A program made the translations under genes and the position numbers. Below are positions 10,370 to 19,445 of a stretch of 64,000 bases of DNA, piece after piece (within the stretch, counting starts at the first letter, position 1; the number at the start of each line of letters is the position of its first letter). Source of the stretch: an uncultured bacterium. GTDB taxonomy: Bacteria; Myxococcota_A; Bradymonadia; UBA7976; VGTA01. The stretch is from the NCBI GenBank assembly GCA_943788935.1, contig CALSSE010000009.1, forward strand, positions 1 to 64,000, in the 5' to 3' direction. The notes below the pieces were generated by a model, which was given only the letters and a program-made list of their open reading frames with translations, had not been told where the DNA came from and made no database searches.

Positions 10370-10673
10370 TCCGAAGCCCATCTCCTCAGCCTCTTCTCGC
10401 TTCCTGCTCCATATCTCGAGAGGTTACGCATCGTCGCCTTCCCCCTGAAGCACATCAGCGCTCCTAACAGCGCGATGAAGGCCTTCTTTTGTGGCTTGAA
10501 AACTTCAGGCATCCATGAGAGAGCTTGATCGACGTAAGTCATTAGAGGGACTCGCTTATTTGGTTGTGTAGGAACTCCCAAACTATCGAGTCTCTCTCGC
10601 TTTTTCTAGCTCTTTGGTGAGGTTGATCTGGAGCCTCTCAGATTTGCTTAATCACAAACTGTCCACCTCATTG
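10370..10673 (-). mobile_element. 5' remnant of IS4-superfamily element
   Basis: The left end CAATGAGGTGGACAGTTTGT (minus strand, 10673-10654) is identical to the end at 19443-19462. The transposase start lies inward at 10542 (MTYVDQALSWMPEVFKPQ) and matches the copy at 19583 (MTYVSKILSQMPGVFKPQ). The transposase frame breaks off at RLRRWASEG at the right end of the IS6 element. About 57 codons remain and the catalytic region is gone. Confidence 0.75.
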
Positions 10674-10766
10674 GTCTCGATATGATGACATTTCAAACTA
10701 CTCCCTAAATTTAGAGCATTTGCGTATTGAGAGTGAACAGAGCAACCTCTTGATCATGAAAGAGAT

Positions 10767-10812
10767 CTAAAGTTTTGATGTCGTGTTTCCTAAAGTTTTG
10801 ATGTCGTGTTTC
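10767..10812. repeat. perfect 23-bp tandem duplication
   Basis: The 23-base unit at 10767-10789 (core AAAGTTTTGATGTCGTGTTT) is repeated exactly at 10790-10812 upstream of the collagen-like lipoprotein gene. No function is evident. It resembles the 22-bp tandem duplication at 18988. Confidence 0.95.
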
Positions 10813-10872
10813 TTGCGAAGTCAAACTTTAACTGTTAAACCTTAATGGCGATTTTTCATATTCGTCTAAAAA

Positions 10873-10901
10873 TTCATAAACATATCGCTTCGCGATATAC
10901 T
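10873..10901 (+). promoter_or_regulatory. candidate sigma-70-type promoter of collagen-like gene
   Basis: TTCATA (10873-10878) and TATACT (10896-10901) are 17 bases apart, about 30 bases ahead of the ATG at 10931. The -10 box is good, the -35 box weak. The spacer contains the palindrome TCGCTTCGCGA. Confidence 0.35.
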
Positions 10902-10930
10902 CTTTTAATCACATATTTGGAGACAGCTTA

Positions 10931-12544
10931 ATGAACAGCAACTATCTCTTTATCCGCGGGCTTCTCTGTGTTGCGCTCGCATTCTCCTTCGCGTGCGAAG
11001 GCCCAGCAGGCAAGACGGGCGCTGACGGAGCTCCAGGCGAGCCTGGTGCTGATGGAGCTCCAGGCGGTCTTGGCGAAGACGGAGCACCCGGCACTGATGG
11101 AACTCCAGGCGGTCTTGGCGAAGACGGAGCACCCGGAGCTCCTGGCGAAGACGGAGCACCCGGAGCTCCTGGCGAGCCTGGCGCTGACGGACTTTGCGCG
11201 GGCGCGACCCAGCTCGAGATCACCTCGGTTGATGGTCTCCCTGAGAAGGTCTACGAGTATCGCAGTGACATCGTCACTGTGGTGAGCAACGCTGCAGACG
11301 CATCAGGGCTCTCGCTCTCAGTCTCAGGCGGCGGTCTCGACGTGACCTTCGCTGACAATGGAGACGGCACCATAACCATGAACAGCGGCGCGACCGCTCA
11401 GGGCTCAGCTAACTTTACGCTCACCGCGACTGATGGCTGTAGTATCGCGACCTACTCTTTCGGGATTGAAGATATCAATGAGTCAACTTCAATCATCAAC
11501 GTAGTCAACATGACCAGCGTAGCTGTCGATGTTTGGAGCATATGGAACGTCGATGGTGTAGAGAATAACGCCTTTGAGATCACCACTTTTGGAGTGGAAC
11601 CGTTCGACGTAGAGGGCGAGGAGACGATCAAAGGTGGCAACAACACCATTATGGTCTTCGTTGAAGATGAGATCAGCAGCCCAGCTGATGAGTATGAGCC
11701 AGAGGTGCTCCTCGGCGAGACAACGCTCGAGATCGATCAAGACACTGCTTACAGCTTGTTCATCTACGAGAGCCCAGAGGGACTCATCTTTGATCTCGTG
11801 AACACTCCAATCCCAGAAGATGGCAATGGAACCGTTATCGTACGTCACAAGGCGATGTCTGTAGGTCCAGTCTCACTCTTCGCGATCGACAACACCGCCG
11901 ATCCTGTTACTCAGACCGAGCTCATCGACGAGCTCGCGTTTGAGTCATCTTCAGATGCATTGAGCGTCCCTGCGGGTGATTACGACCTCGGTCTTGACAT
12001 TGATGGAGATGATATCATCGACATCTTCTTCCCTCCCTTCACCGTTGAGGATGGCGGGCGACACATCATAGATGCGAACGAGGGGACCACCGCTTGTTAT
12101 TCAGGTGTGAGCTTCGACTTCGTCACCTCTGATGAGTATGACTTCAGCAGCGAAGTTTCTACCTTGGAGCTCGGCTCCTCTGAGCCGGGCGCTCCTGTCC
12201 AAGTTGGACCTGAAGGTCAGGTGAACTTTGACGATCTCGTCGCTGGCCTCCCTTACAATGTACCTTACACTACCAATGAGACGGTATCGATCGGTGACGC
12301 TTCTTATCGTAGTATCGAAGCTCCAGGCGCGAGCCAAATCACTCTTGGCGTAGGCATTGACACCGAGGGTTGCTGTGACGACTTTGTCGTCTATGACGGT
12401 GCGGGTACTGAGATTTTCCGCTCCGGTGGCTTCAACGCATGTATTGAGATCATCGTACCTGGCTCTGTAGCGGTACTTGGTGTTGACTCAGATAGCTCCG
12501 TTGAGTTCTCGGGATACACGGTCTTCGCGGCTTCTTTCGAGTAA
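10931..12544 (+). CDS. lipoprotein with collagen-like stalk, DUF4397-like and CUB-like parts
   Basis: 537 residues. The lipobox is FSFAC (lipidated Cys 22), directly followed by about 21 Gly-X-Y triplets (residues 24-88, GADGAPGEPGADGAPG type) that should form a collagen-like triple-helical stalk. A beta-sandwich-like region follows (LTATDGCSIATYSF). A central segment starting INVVNMTSVAVDVW resembles DUF4397 repeats and seems to occur twice. The end (CCDDFVVYDGAGTEIFRSGG) resembles CUB or pre-peptidase C-terminal domains. Likely an outer-surface trimeric adhesin-like or display protein. GGAG lies eight bases before the ATG. The collagen segment is encoded by imperfect 9-27-nt DNA repeats, so its length is likely variable. 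Confidence 0.75.
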   Translation: MNSNYLFIRGLLCVALAFSFACEGPAGKTGADGAPGEPGADGAPGGLGEDGAPGTDGTPGGLGEDGAPGAPGEDGAPGAPGEPGADGLCAGATQLEITSVDGLPEKVYEYRSDIVTVVSNAADASGLSLSVSGGGLDVTFADNGDGTITMNSGATAQGSANFTLTATDGCSIATYSFGIEDINESTSIINVVNMTSVAVDVWSIWNVDGVENNAFEITTFGVEPFDVEGEETIKGGNNTIMVFVEDEISSPADEYEPEVLLGETTLEIDQDTAYSLFIYESPEGLIFDLVNTPIPEDGNGTVIVRHKAMSVGPVSLFAIDNTADPVTQTELIDELAFESSSDALSVPAGDYDLGLDIDGDDIIDIFFPPFTVEDGGRHIIDANEGTTACYSGVSFDFVTSDEYDFSSEVSTLELGSSEPGAPVQVGPEGQVNFDDLVAGLPYNVPYTTNETVSIGDASYRSIEAPGASQITLGVGIDTEGCCDDFVVYDGAGTEIFRSGGFNACIEIIVPGSVAVLGVDSDSSVEFSGYTVFAASFE

Positions 12545-12755
12545 GATAGACCCCGATTCGAGGTGTTTGATACATCTCATGACGTACGCGGGCCGCACAG
12601 AGCTCAGCTTGATCTGAGCGCAGAGCGACCTCAGACGTTGATCTGAGAAGAGCCTAAGAGAGCTCGGAACCTGACCGCTGACACATAGCGTGATAAGCTC
12701 CGTATGATCTCAACAGTCTCACGGTCATCGTAATATCCATTACACTGCCCCCGAG
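12545..12755. other. intergenic region
   Basis: Contains the repeated words AGCTTGATCTGAGCGCAGAG and GTTGATCTGAGAAGAG, which could form imperfect stem-loops after the lipoprotein gene. No clear Rho-independent terminator with a U-run and no gene. Confidence 0.3.
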
Positions 12756-12759
12756 AAGC

Positions 12760-13110
12760 GACCGATCGCGATCGGTTAGAGCGCCTCTGTCGTTACATTC
12801 AGCGCCCGACGTTGGCTCAAGATCGCCTCCAAGAGCTCGGCGATGGGCGCTTCTATTATCAGTTTAAGCGTGTGTGGAAGAGCGGGGCGCGGGGGATCTT
12901 CTTTGAGGGCGCGGACCTACTCGAGCGTCTCGCGTCCCTGATCCCTCCTCCGCGCAAGCATCAGCTTCGCTATCACGGTGTTTACGCGCCCAATTCTCGT
13001 TTCCAAGCGGTGGTGAAGCGTATGACCGCGGAGGGCGAGCGCGCGCTCCGCGAGTCCGCGCGCCGTCGTAGGCGCACGTATTGGGTGCTGTGGGCAGAGC
13101 TGCTTAACAA
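12760..13110 (+). pseudogene. IS91-family transposase fragment (copy 1)
   Basis: The translated stretch DRDRLERLCRYIQRP, LQELGDGRFYYQFKRVWKSG and LASLIPPPRKHQLRYHGVYA is the C-terminal part of IS91-type (Y2 HUH) transposases. It aligns with the longer fragment at 25992-26840 and with 32160-32352. The catalytic N-terminal domain is missing, and the 3' end runs into the Y1-element repeat array after VLWAELLNK. Confidence 0.8.
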
Positions 13111-13250
13111 GGTAAACAAGGTTAAACAAGGTAACAGCCAACTATTAAAACTTAACAAGTTAACAAGGTAACAGCCAACTATTAAAACTAAACATAATAG
13201 CCGCTTTAACAAGGTAACAGCCAACTATTAAAACTAAACATAATCGCCGC
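13105..13250 (-). repeat. repeat array at 3' side of Y1 transposase copy 1
   Basis: Read on the minus strand, the element AATAGTTGGCTGTTACCTTG occurs three times (near 13225, 13175 and 13145), each preceded by GTTTT. Two copies lie in a roughly 51-bp larger unit that begins AAGCGGCNATTATGTTTAG. The array fades into short words TTTAACCTTGTTTACCTTG at its outer end. The same type of array lies after copy 2 (29800-29995) in the same orientation relative to the transposase. Confidence 0.85.
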
Positions 13251-13399
13251 TTAGAACTCATATACTGATCCATTCAGACACACCTCTCCTCTCCTAAGCC
13301 CAAGCGAGCGAAGGCATACATCACGTCAACATGTAAGCTCCTATACAGTTAAACAGCAGACTCTAGTGGCGATGGGGCTCCGACAGACGCGAGTTGACC

Positions 13400-14350
13400 T
13401 CATATAGCAGATTCGAATGAGCAGCCACCGAAGAGCGGAACGCCACCTTCAGGGAAGCGAACGCAGATGTTCTCAACCCCATTCGCGATAGCCTCTCTCA
13501 AAGTCGCCGAGGCCTCCTGAAACTGTGCCTTAAATGCGTAATATGCTTCCTTGAACGCCTTCAGCCGCTCAATACACTTTGTCCGGCAAAGAGGACGTGA
13601 GCTGCGCTTGGTGAATCGGGCTTTGTAGGTCTCTTGACCCATCACCTTGGCCATCCCCATGGCCGGCTTCTCTCTGTTCGCTAACGCCTCTTCAATCGCT
13701 GTGTCACAGAGTCTCTGACATCGAGCTCGGTACTCCTCTTCGCTGTCATCGCACCACATTGGTGGCGCTGTAAGGCTCGCTTTATATTCGGTGGTATAGT
13801 CCCACTCATTGACCACATTACCTCTGGCGTTAGCGCGCTTGCGAGCAACGTAGAGCTTTGTTCGGTTGAGCCAATCGCCGACAAGGTTTTTGCCTTCGAC
13901 AAGCTGATGAAAACCATGAACTCCCGACCACTGACTCGGGTGATCCACCAAGCCCTCCTTGACGGAGTTCTGTGTGATATACTTAAAGATCTCTTCTAGT
14001 CCTCCTTCATCGAGGATCTCTTCATTTGAGAAGCGCTTTTGCCATAGAGTCCCGTGCCAGTCATGAACTCGCCCAAGCTCCCGAGCTAGATTACCCTTGA
14101 AGTGGCCCAAGAACTTCGACATATACTCCGTTTTAGCTGCGCTAATTAGTAGGTGAAAATGGTTGCTCAAGAAGGCATAGTGGTGCAGTTCGATGACCTG
14201 CTTATAGCTGTTGAGGGAGTAACATAAAACCCCACGAATGATGGCATTAATCTCTTTTGTAGGCTTGAGAAAAGCGAACCCTTGGAGACATCGCGAGGTG
14301 ATGTGATGGGTCGCCCAAGTCTGTGATTGGTAGCGCAAGTGGTGAGGCAT
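13400..14350 (-). CDS. Y1 HUH transposase, REP-associated (RAYT) type, copy 1
   Basis: About 316 residues from the conserved start MPHHLRYQSQTWATHH. The ATG at 14350 has AAGGAG six bases ahead and is preferred to the longer frame because all three copies share this start. Y1_Tnp features: the HUH motif in AFLSNHFHLLI, the helix MSKFLGHFKGNLARELGRVHDW, and the candidate nucleophile Tyr in FKYITQNSVKEGLV. The C-terminal 150 residues, longer than in classical IS200 proteins, include two basic segments (RPLCRTKCIERLKAF) and end in LFGGCSFESA. Such enzymes cut and join single-stranded DNA at hairpins. Flanks share conserved sequence with copies 2 and 3, described at those entries. Confidence 0.85.
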   Translation of the reverse strand: MPHHLRYQSQTWATHHITSRCLQGFAFLKPTKEINAIIRGVLCYSLNSYKQVIELHHYAFLSNHFHLLISAAKTEYMSKFLGHFKGNLARELGRVHDWHGTLWQKRFSNEEILDEGGLEEIFKYITQNSVKEGLVDHPSQWSGVHGFHQLVEGKNLVGDWLNRTKLYVARKRANARGNVVNEWDYTTEYKASLTAPPMWCDDSEEEYRARCQRLCDTAIEEALANREKPAMGMAKVMGQETYKARFTKRSSRPLCRTKCIERLKAFKEAYYAFKAQFQEASATLREAIANGVENICVRFPEGGVPLFGGCSFESAI

Positions 14351-14477
14351 AAGGTGCTCCTTAAGATCAGAGGGTCTACTTATACTCCTCTCCAAAAAGT
14401 GAGCGTTGTTGCGCGCATTTTAGTAAATAGTTTGTTTTCGAAAGTTAAGTGTCCGGTTTTGTATGACAAAAATATTT

Positions 14478-14527
14478 GGTTGCTACCCTAATTAGGTTGC
14501 TACCCTAATTAACCTAATTAACCCTCA
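14478..14527. repeat. short GGTTGCTACCCTAATTA repeat upstream of Y1 copy 1
   Basis: GGTTGCTACCCTAATTA occurs twice in tandem, followed by ACCTAATTAACC. The GGTNGCTACC word also appears at the outer ends of the other Y1 copies, so this probably marks the 5' boundary of the mobile unit. Confidence 0.55.
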
Positions 14528-14610
14528 TAATCTCAGTATTATCCAAGGACAGTGACTTTCACTCAACAGCACTTTCCTAATGAAGCATCAGATCTTCTTA
14601 AGTAAACAAC

Positions 14611-14802
14611 CTAAGCAGATTGATGAATAAAACAATGATACTTTGAACGCATAACATTCTGCCAATCATGATCAGACATCGCGTCAGAGAAGGCTCCGCT
14701 CGATTCGCCATAGCAAGTGCAAGTATTTTTCTTCAACTTCTGACGTCGCTTCTTCTCTTGGCGTCTTTGTCTAGTTTCTTTTGTGCTACTTCGCTTACTC
14801 AT
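14611..14802 (-). CDS. small basic protein, possible gene
   Basis: A 63-residue frame whose first third is strikingly basic (SKRSSTKETRQRRQEKKRRQ) and whose centre has a CTC pair. A purine-rich AAAGAGAT lies upstream of the ATG. No family recognised; it might be a nucleic-acid-binding peptide or a chance ORF. AT-rich surroundings keep confidence low. Confidence 0.3.
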   Translation of the reverse strand: MSKRSSTKETRQRRQEKKRRQKLKKNTCTCYGESSGAFSDAMSDHDWQNVMRSKYHCFIHQSA

Positions 14803-15139
14803 TATCGATCTCTTTATGTCAACATGTGTTTAAAATAAAATGATCGGTCTGACTTTCGAAAACTTGAATTTATTTTTTGTAAAGAAATTGACTAGGTCTC
14901 TTGAAACTTTCGCCCTCCACGCAGTGGGCGGCCATCAATACTAAACGAGGGGCAATTAACGACCCTGTATAATAGATCCGGCCTCATGAAGGCTCTAAAG
15001 CTACCACCTGTGAATATATCGTTTCTAGTGTGATCTGTCCGTGGATTCTAAGATGACTTCATGAGTGTTACCTATCGTATGTTAGATGCATATGATAACT
15101 TACTCATTCTTATCGACGAGCGACAAAGAGTGATTTGAT
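14803..15139. other. intergenic region upstream of large lipoprotein gene
   Basis: About 340 bases. A CCTGTATAATAG segment near 14964 contains a good -10-like TATAAT but no convincing -35. A hairpin-capable CGCCCTCCACGCAGTGGGCG lies near 14911. No ORF of note. Confidence 0.3.
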
Positions 15140-18100
15140 ATGTTTAGGCTTCATCTCTTGTTAAAACACCTATGCTACCAACTGTTCACTTTATTATTGC
15201 TGTACGCGTGTGATGACACTAATCCTATGACTTCTTATGAATGCGCAGGGAGTGACCTTTGCGCACCAGCGAGCTTATCGGACATGAAGGTGGCGGTGCT
15301 TGATCAAGGAGCGATACGCGCTGACCATGATGCTGAAGTCACCCAGATCGTCGACATGACCTACAATGATCAAGAGGTCGCTGACCAAGACCTAACGATG
15401 ACTTGTAGTGATCAGCGACTCAACGGCTCAGAGACTGATATCGATTGTGGAGGACACTGCTCTCCCTGTACAGAAGGTCAAGCCTGCCTCAGCTATAGAG
15501 ACTGTGTCTCAAAGGTGTGTGGTGGTGGTCTCTGTCTTGTGGCGACGTGCAATGATCAAGTGCACAACGGGGCGGAGAGCGATCTTGACTGTGGAGGCGG
15601 CTGTCGGGGGTGCATGCCAGGTGCACATTGCATAGAAAACACCGACTGTGACGGTTCAATCTGTCGAGAGAGTCAATGTGACTCACCGCGGTGTGGTGAT
15701 GCGATCATCAGCGCTGATGAATCATGCGATGATGGTAATGACCTCACCGAGGAGTGTCCGTATGGAGTCAGCTCTTGCGTTGTCTGCGCCTCTGATTGTC
15801 AAGAGAGACAAGGTGAGACTCATCTTTGTAGTGATGGTGAGCTTGATCCCGGAGAACAGTGTGATCATGGAGCTGAGCCGAGAGTTGAATGCGATTATGG
15901 AGAGTTCGCCTGTGAGGTCTGTAGCGTTGACTGTCTCTTAACGCCGGGCGTGGTTCGTTTATGTGGTGATGGTGCAGTAAACACTGCTTATGGAGAAGAG
16001 TGCGATGATGGTAATGAGGAGCCTGGGGATGGGTGTGAGGCTGACTGCACCATCACTCCAGGCCTCGCTTTCTTCAGCACTCATGTTCAGCCCCTCATCT
16101 CCTCTCTTTGTGGGAGTTGCCACTTGGGCGAACGTTTTGGATTTGCGAGTCTCGTTCGATCAAGTGAAACCTTTACTGAGATAGAGACTCGCACCAATTA
16201 TGAAGCGTTTCTGGACCTGATCTCTCTCGACTCACCCTCACAGAGTCGTCTATTGACGAAAGTTATTCAGAGTGATCCATCCACGAGCGTTGATCACGCG
16301 GGAGGTCGTTTTCTGGAGGTGGGTGACCCTGAATATCAATCACTGCTCGAGTGGATTGAGCTTGAGCGAACGGCGCGCTGCCCAGACTGTGGACTCACCG
16401 CACCTGTTCAGTACCTCGCATATGTGGATGCGCCTAACCTGTACTGGGCGCTTGATCGCTCACCAACTCGAGGTGACCGAGGGCTTCGGAATGGACAAGC
16501 CAGGATTATGCTACAACCCATTGATCAAGAGACCTTTGAACCTACAGGTGACCCCATCGATTTCCTCGACGGATCGCTCTGCAATGAAGAAGGAGAGTGC
16601 GATTTTGGTCACCTCGCGGTGAACTACTCAGGAACGCAGATGGTTTTTGAGTGTCGAATCCCAGTCCAAGAGGGAGATGATTGGCTCAACGACGTCAATT
16701 GGAATATCTGTATCGCTGATATCGGGGCAAATGGGCGAGCGATCAACCCTCGTTTTCTCATGCCAGAAGACCGGCGTCATCGACGACAAACTTATGCACG
16801 TAGTTCACCTTTTGGCTTGTTCAATGCGAGTGGACTACCTCTCAAAGGCGTGTATGACAAACATTTTAGAGTTCGTAGATCTGATGATCGAACCCCCGTC
16901 TTCTCTCCGGATGATCAGCGTGTGCTCTTGGCTAGTCGAGGACCTGATCCGCGCACAGGGGAGAGGATGACTCGGACGTATCATGGCTTCCAATTCGCTG
17001 ATAATATTATCTCGGTGGCACTCGACGGAAGTGATCCAAAGACGATATATCTCAACGAAGGAGGAACGGCTGACTCTCCATTCTTCTTAAAAGATGGTGA
17101 CCTCTCTGTGCATGTGTGGAATCTCGAGCGTATGGATCGCCACCTTTATATCCGTACCTCACCTGATGGAATGATGGAGCAGCCCACGCTCTTCGGTCGA
17201 GTTCAGGGCGTTAATATGTGGGGTAAGGCGACTCAACTGGCGAATGGCCTCATCCTTGGCTTAACGGGTCGACGCCGTGGGGCAGTCTCTCTATGGCAAC
17301 CCTTTATTGCAGACCATACGCTTGGGACAGGGATTGAAGAGGGACTCACCTCTTATGCGCTGATTGATCCAGAGATAGACACACATGATAGCCATTTCTC
17401 ATACTGCCGCGAGCTCCCAGCAGGACCTAATTGTACCGTCTCTCGCTTTTATCTTGATCCGACTTATTCACCTGATGGCAGGGCATTTGTCGCTTTAAAC
17501 CCTGAGCTCACTTATGTGACTCAGGGTGACCACATGTATGGGCTATACTCTGAAGGAGATAACACCGAGGAGCGCCTCGCCTCTCTCGCTCCTTATCTGC
17601 CTCAGTCGATGGGGATCTGGCTCCTCGATCATCGAGGAGGACGTGAACCTTTCATAACACCCGAGGAGGGACGTATGTTACGTTTCCCCGCTTGGGTTGG
17701 TAAGCGACAGCCTCCTCGTATACTGCCGACGATCACAGATGAGCGTCTTGATTGGGCCGAACTCCACATCGCCCATGTGCCCTTATGGCTTAGCTTCCGA
17801 CATGACAATGGAGGTCAAGATAAGCAGAGGTTATATGAACGTCTTGAAACAATCACAAGCCTACGGGTCCTCGTGAAGGTGGGTGAAGATAATGACTGCA
17901 TGAATGATGGTCGAGCGTACCGTAATGCGGTGCATAACACCTTTGATCACCCTACCCACCTAGGAATTAATAACAGCACAGGGTATCAAAGACTCTCAAT
18001 TCCCATTGCAGCAGGTGGTGACGGGTGGGGTGATATTCCTCTGAAGAGTGATGGCTCAGTACGTGTCCGTCTCCCTGCCGGTGAACTTTTGCTCTTTCAA

Positions 18101-19009
18101 GGGGTAAACGCTGAGGGGCGGGTGATTACTCAACATTCTCGAGTCTTTTCTATGCCGCCAGGCCATCAAGTGGATACAGGAGTCCCACTTCAGCAATACC
18201 GTAGTCAGTGCTCCTCGTGTCACGGGGTGATCGATGACAGCCCATTTGTGGGACTTCAGCAGATTGATCAACTCGCCGCTGAGCCCATCGACTTTAACAC
18301 CGAAGCAGCGATCGTCGCTCCAATAGATCTTACGATACCTGCAATCAGTCGCCAGACCATGACCTTTGTTGAACAAGTGCGACCCCTACTCAATGATCGA
18401 TGTGTGAGTTGTCACACAGGTGATGCACCGGGGGGAGAGCTGAGTTTATCGGCTCAATACTCATCGACAGCCAACTATCCGCCGGATTCAAGAACTTCAT
18501 TCGTCTCTGAGACGTTCCTCGACTTTGTGCCTGAAGAGTCTCGTGTACCTGGCTACGACTTCTCCGTGCCCTACTCTTGGTATATGAGAGATGGTAATCG
18601 AGAGTATAGAGAGCATGAAGAGTATGCATCGCTTGTCACAGATTATACACCGCTCGCTGAACTCGCTCCGTGGGACCCTGCCTATCAGAACTTGATGGTC
18701 TTTAACCAATCAAGTTATCGCTATCTCGGAGGAGATGGCTATGCCTCACACTATGGACGAGCTGATGTCATCGGAGGAAACTCTCAAAACGCATGGCTGC
18801 TTGAGATCCTCACAGGCGAAGAGCTAGACCCCCATCGGGACTTTGAAGGGGTGGATCACACACAGCTCCTCAGTGAGTCAGAGATTCGAATTCTTCGCGC
18901 TGTAATGGATCTCGGTTTCCCGTACACTGCTCGATGCGATGACCGCACTATCCCAAGTGGCCCCAATAGAGACTTACCTTGGGGTGATCCTGTTGCGACT
19001 CCCTATTAA
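15140..19009 (+). CDS. large Cys-rich, multi-CxxCH lipoprotein (HzsA-like propeller type)
   Basis: 1,289 residues. Lipobox LLYAC (lipidated Cys about 24). Residues about 90-310 form Cys-rich modules: two SDLDCGG-type modules, then DUF4215-like repeats (CGDGAVNTAYGEECDDGN and relatives). A cytochrome-like CGSCH motif lies near residue 324. The centre has propeller-like segments (TPVFSPDDQRVLLASRGPDP, DPTYSPDGRAFVALNP) resembling the middle domain of hydrazine-synthase-alpha-like proteins, in which the name implies homology and not hydrazine chemistry. Two further motifs, CSSCH and CVSCH, lie near residues 1024 and 1088. I infer an exported, lipid-anchored haem protein that may take part in surface electron transfer. 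RBS-like AGAGTGA precedes the ATG. Confidence 0.72.
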   Translation: MFRLHLLLKHLCYQLFTLLLLYACDDTNPMTSYECAGSDLCAPASLSDMKVAVLDQGAIRADHDAEVTQIVDMTYNDQEVADQDLTMTCSDQRLNGSETDIDCGGHCSPCTEGQACLSYRDCVSKVCGGGLCLVATCNDQVHNGAESDLDCGGGCRGCMPGAHCIENTDCDGSICRESQCDSPRCGDAIISADESCDDGNDLTEECPYGVSSCVVCASDCQERQGETHLCSDGELDPGEQCDHGAEPRVECDYGEFACEVCSVDCLLTPGVVRLCGDGAVNTAYGEECDDGNEEPGDGCEADCTITPGLAFFSTHVQPLISSLCGSCHLGERFGFASLVRSSETFTEIETRTNYEAFLDLISLDSPSQSRLLTKVIQSDPSTSVDHAGGRFLEVGDPEYQSLLEWIELERTARCPDCGLTAPVQYLAYVDAPNLYWALDRSPTRGDRGLRNGQARIMLQPIDQETFEPTGDPIDFLDGSLCNEEGECDFGHLAVNYSGTQMVFECRIPVQEGDDWLNDVNWNICIADIGANGRAINPRFLMPEDRRHRRQTYARSSPFGLFNASGLPLKGVYDKHFRVRRSDDRTPVFSPDDQRVLLASRGPDPRTGERMTRTYHGFQFADNIISVALDGSDPKTIYLNEGGTADSPFFLKDGDLSVHVWNLERMDRHLYIRTSPDGMMEQPTLFGRVQGVNMWGKATQLANGLILGLTGRRRGAVSLWQPFIADHTLGTGIEEGLTSYALIDPEIDTHDSHFSYCRELPAGPNCTVSRFYLDPTYSPDGRAFVALNPELTYVTQGDHMYGLYSEGDNTEERLASLAPYLPQSMGIWLLDHRGGREPFITPEEGRMLRFPAWVGKRQPPRILPTITDERLDWAELHIAHVPLWLSFRHDNGGQDKQRLYERLETITSLRVLVKVGEDNDCMNDGRAYRNAVHNTFDHPTHLGINNSTGYQRLSIPIAAGGDGWGDIPLKSDGSVRVRLPAGELLLFQGVNAEGRVITQHSRVFSMPPGHQVDTGVPLQQYRSQCSSCHGVIDDSPFVGLQQIDQLAAEPIDFNTEAAIVAPIDLTIPAISRQTMTFVEQVRPLLNDRCVSCHTGDAPGGELSLSAQYSSTANYPPDSRTSFVSETFLDFVPEESRVPGYDFSVPYSWYMRDGNREYREHEEYASLVTDYTPLAELAPWDPAYQNLMVFNQSSYRYLGGDGYASHYGRADVIGGNSQNAWLLEILTGEELDPHRDFEGVDHTQLLSESEIRILRAVMDLGFPYTARCDDRTIPSGPNRDLPWGDPVATPY

Positions 19010-19031
19010 TCCTGTTGCGACTCCCTATTAA
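18988..19031. repeat. 22-bp tandem duplication spanning the stop codon
   Basis: The last 22 bases of the lipoprotein gene including TAA (18988-19009, core TGTTGCGACTCCCTATTAA) are repeated exactly at 19010-19031. The protein is unaffected. Confidence 0.95.
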
Positions 19032-19234
19032 GGAATGATTCAAGGATTGATCTGTGGTCAGCTCCATAAGTCCTTGCTTTTAAAGGGTAAAACTTGGCGT
19101 TGGTCTTGGTCTTTGAGATCAAAGGGTACCAACTTGAATACTCGCAGGGCTTTGCTATCCGGAAAGGTACTATAATTGCACAGCAGTACGCAAACCACTG
19201 GATTTAAAGCTCTAAATCTTTGGCCATGATCGAG

Positions 19235-19445
19235 TTACTCTCCGGTCAAGCGTGAGGACTGATAGATTGCTCTAGTCAAGATTGGGTCGGCATCTCGTCT
19301 TTGTACTTCGATGTTATAAACTCGATCGGCTTGATCTTTCACTTTTAGGTCTAAGATTAAGCAACGCCCCTCGCGGTGATCACTGATCAACTCTACATTT
19401 TCATAACTGAGTTCAATGATCTTTTTGGGGCCTTCCAAACAGCAA
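19235..19445 (-). pseudogene. Rpn/PD-(D/E)XK transposase-like nuclease fragment
   Basis: The segment KIIELSYENVELISDHREGRCLILDLKV followed by DRVYNIEVQRRDADPILTRA matches the N-terminal core of Rpn (PDDEXK) recombination-promoting nucleases, where the Asp and the ExQ of NIEVQ are active-site residues. The ATG-initiated frame begins inside the IS end at 19443-19462, so its first residues (MTNCPPH) are IS-encoded. The gene was cut by insertion on the left side, and a stop follows RLTGE. About 70 of the usual 280-plus residues remain. Confidence 0.6.

Noticed and set aside
9391..10380. Target-site duplication for the IS6-like element
   Set aside because: The 8-10 bases outside the two inverted repeats are different.
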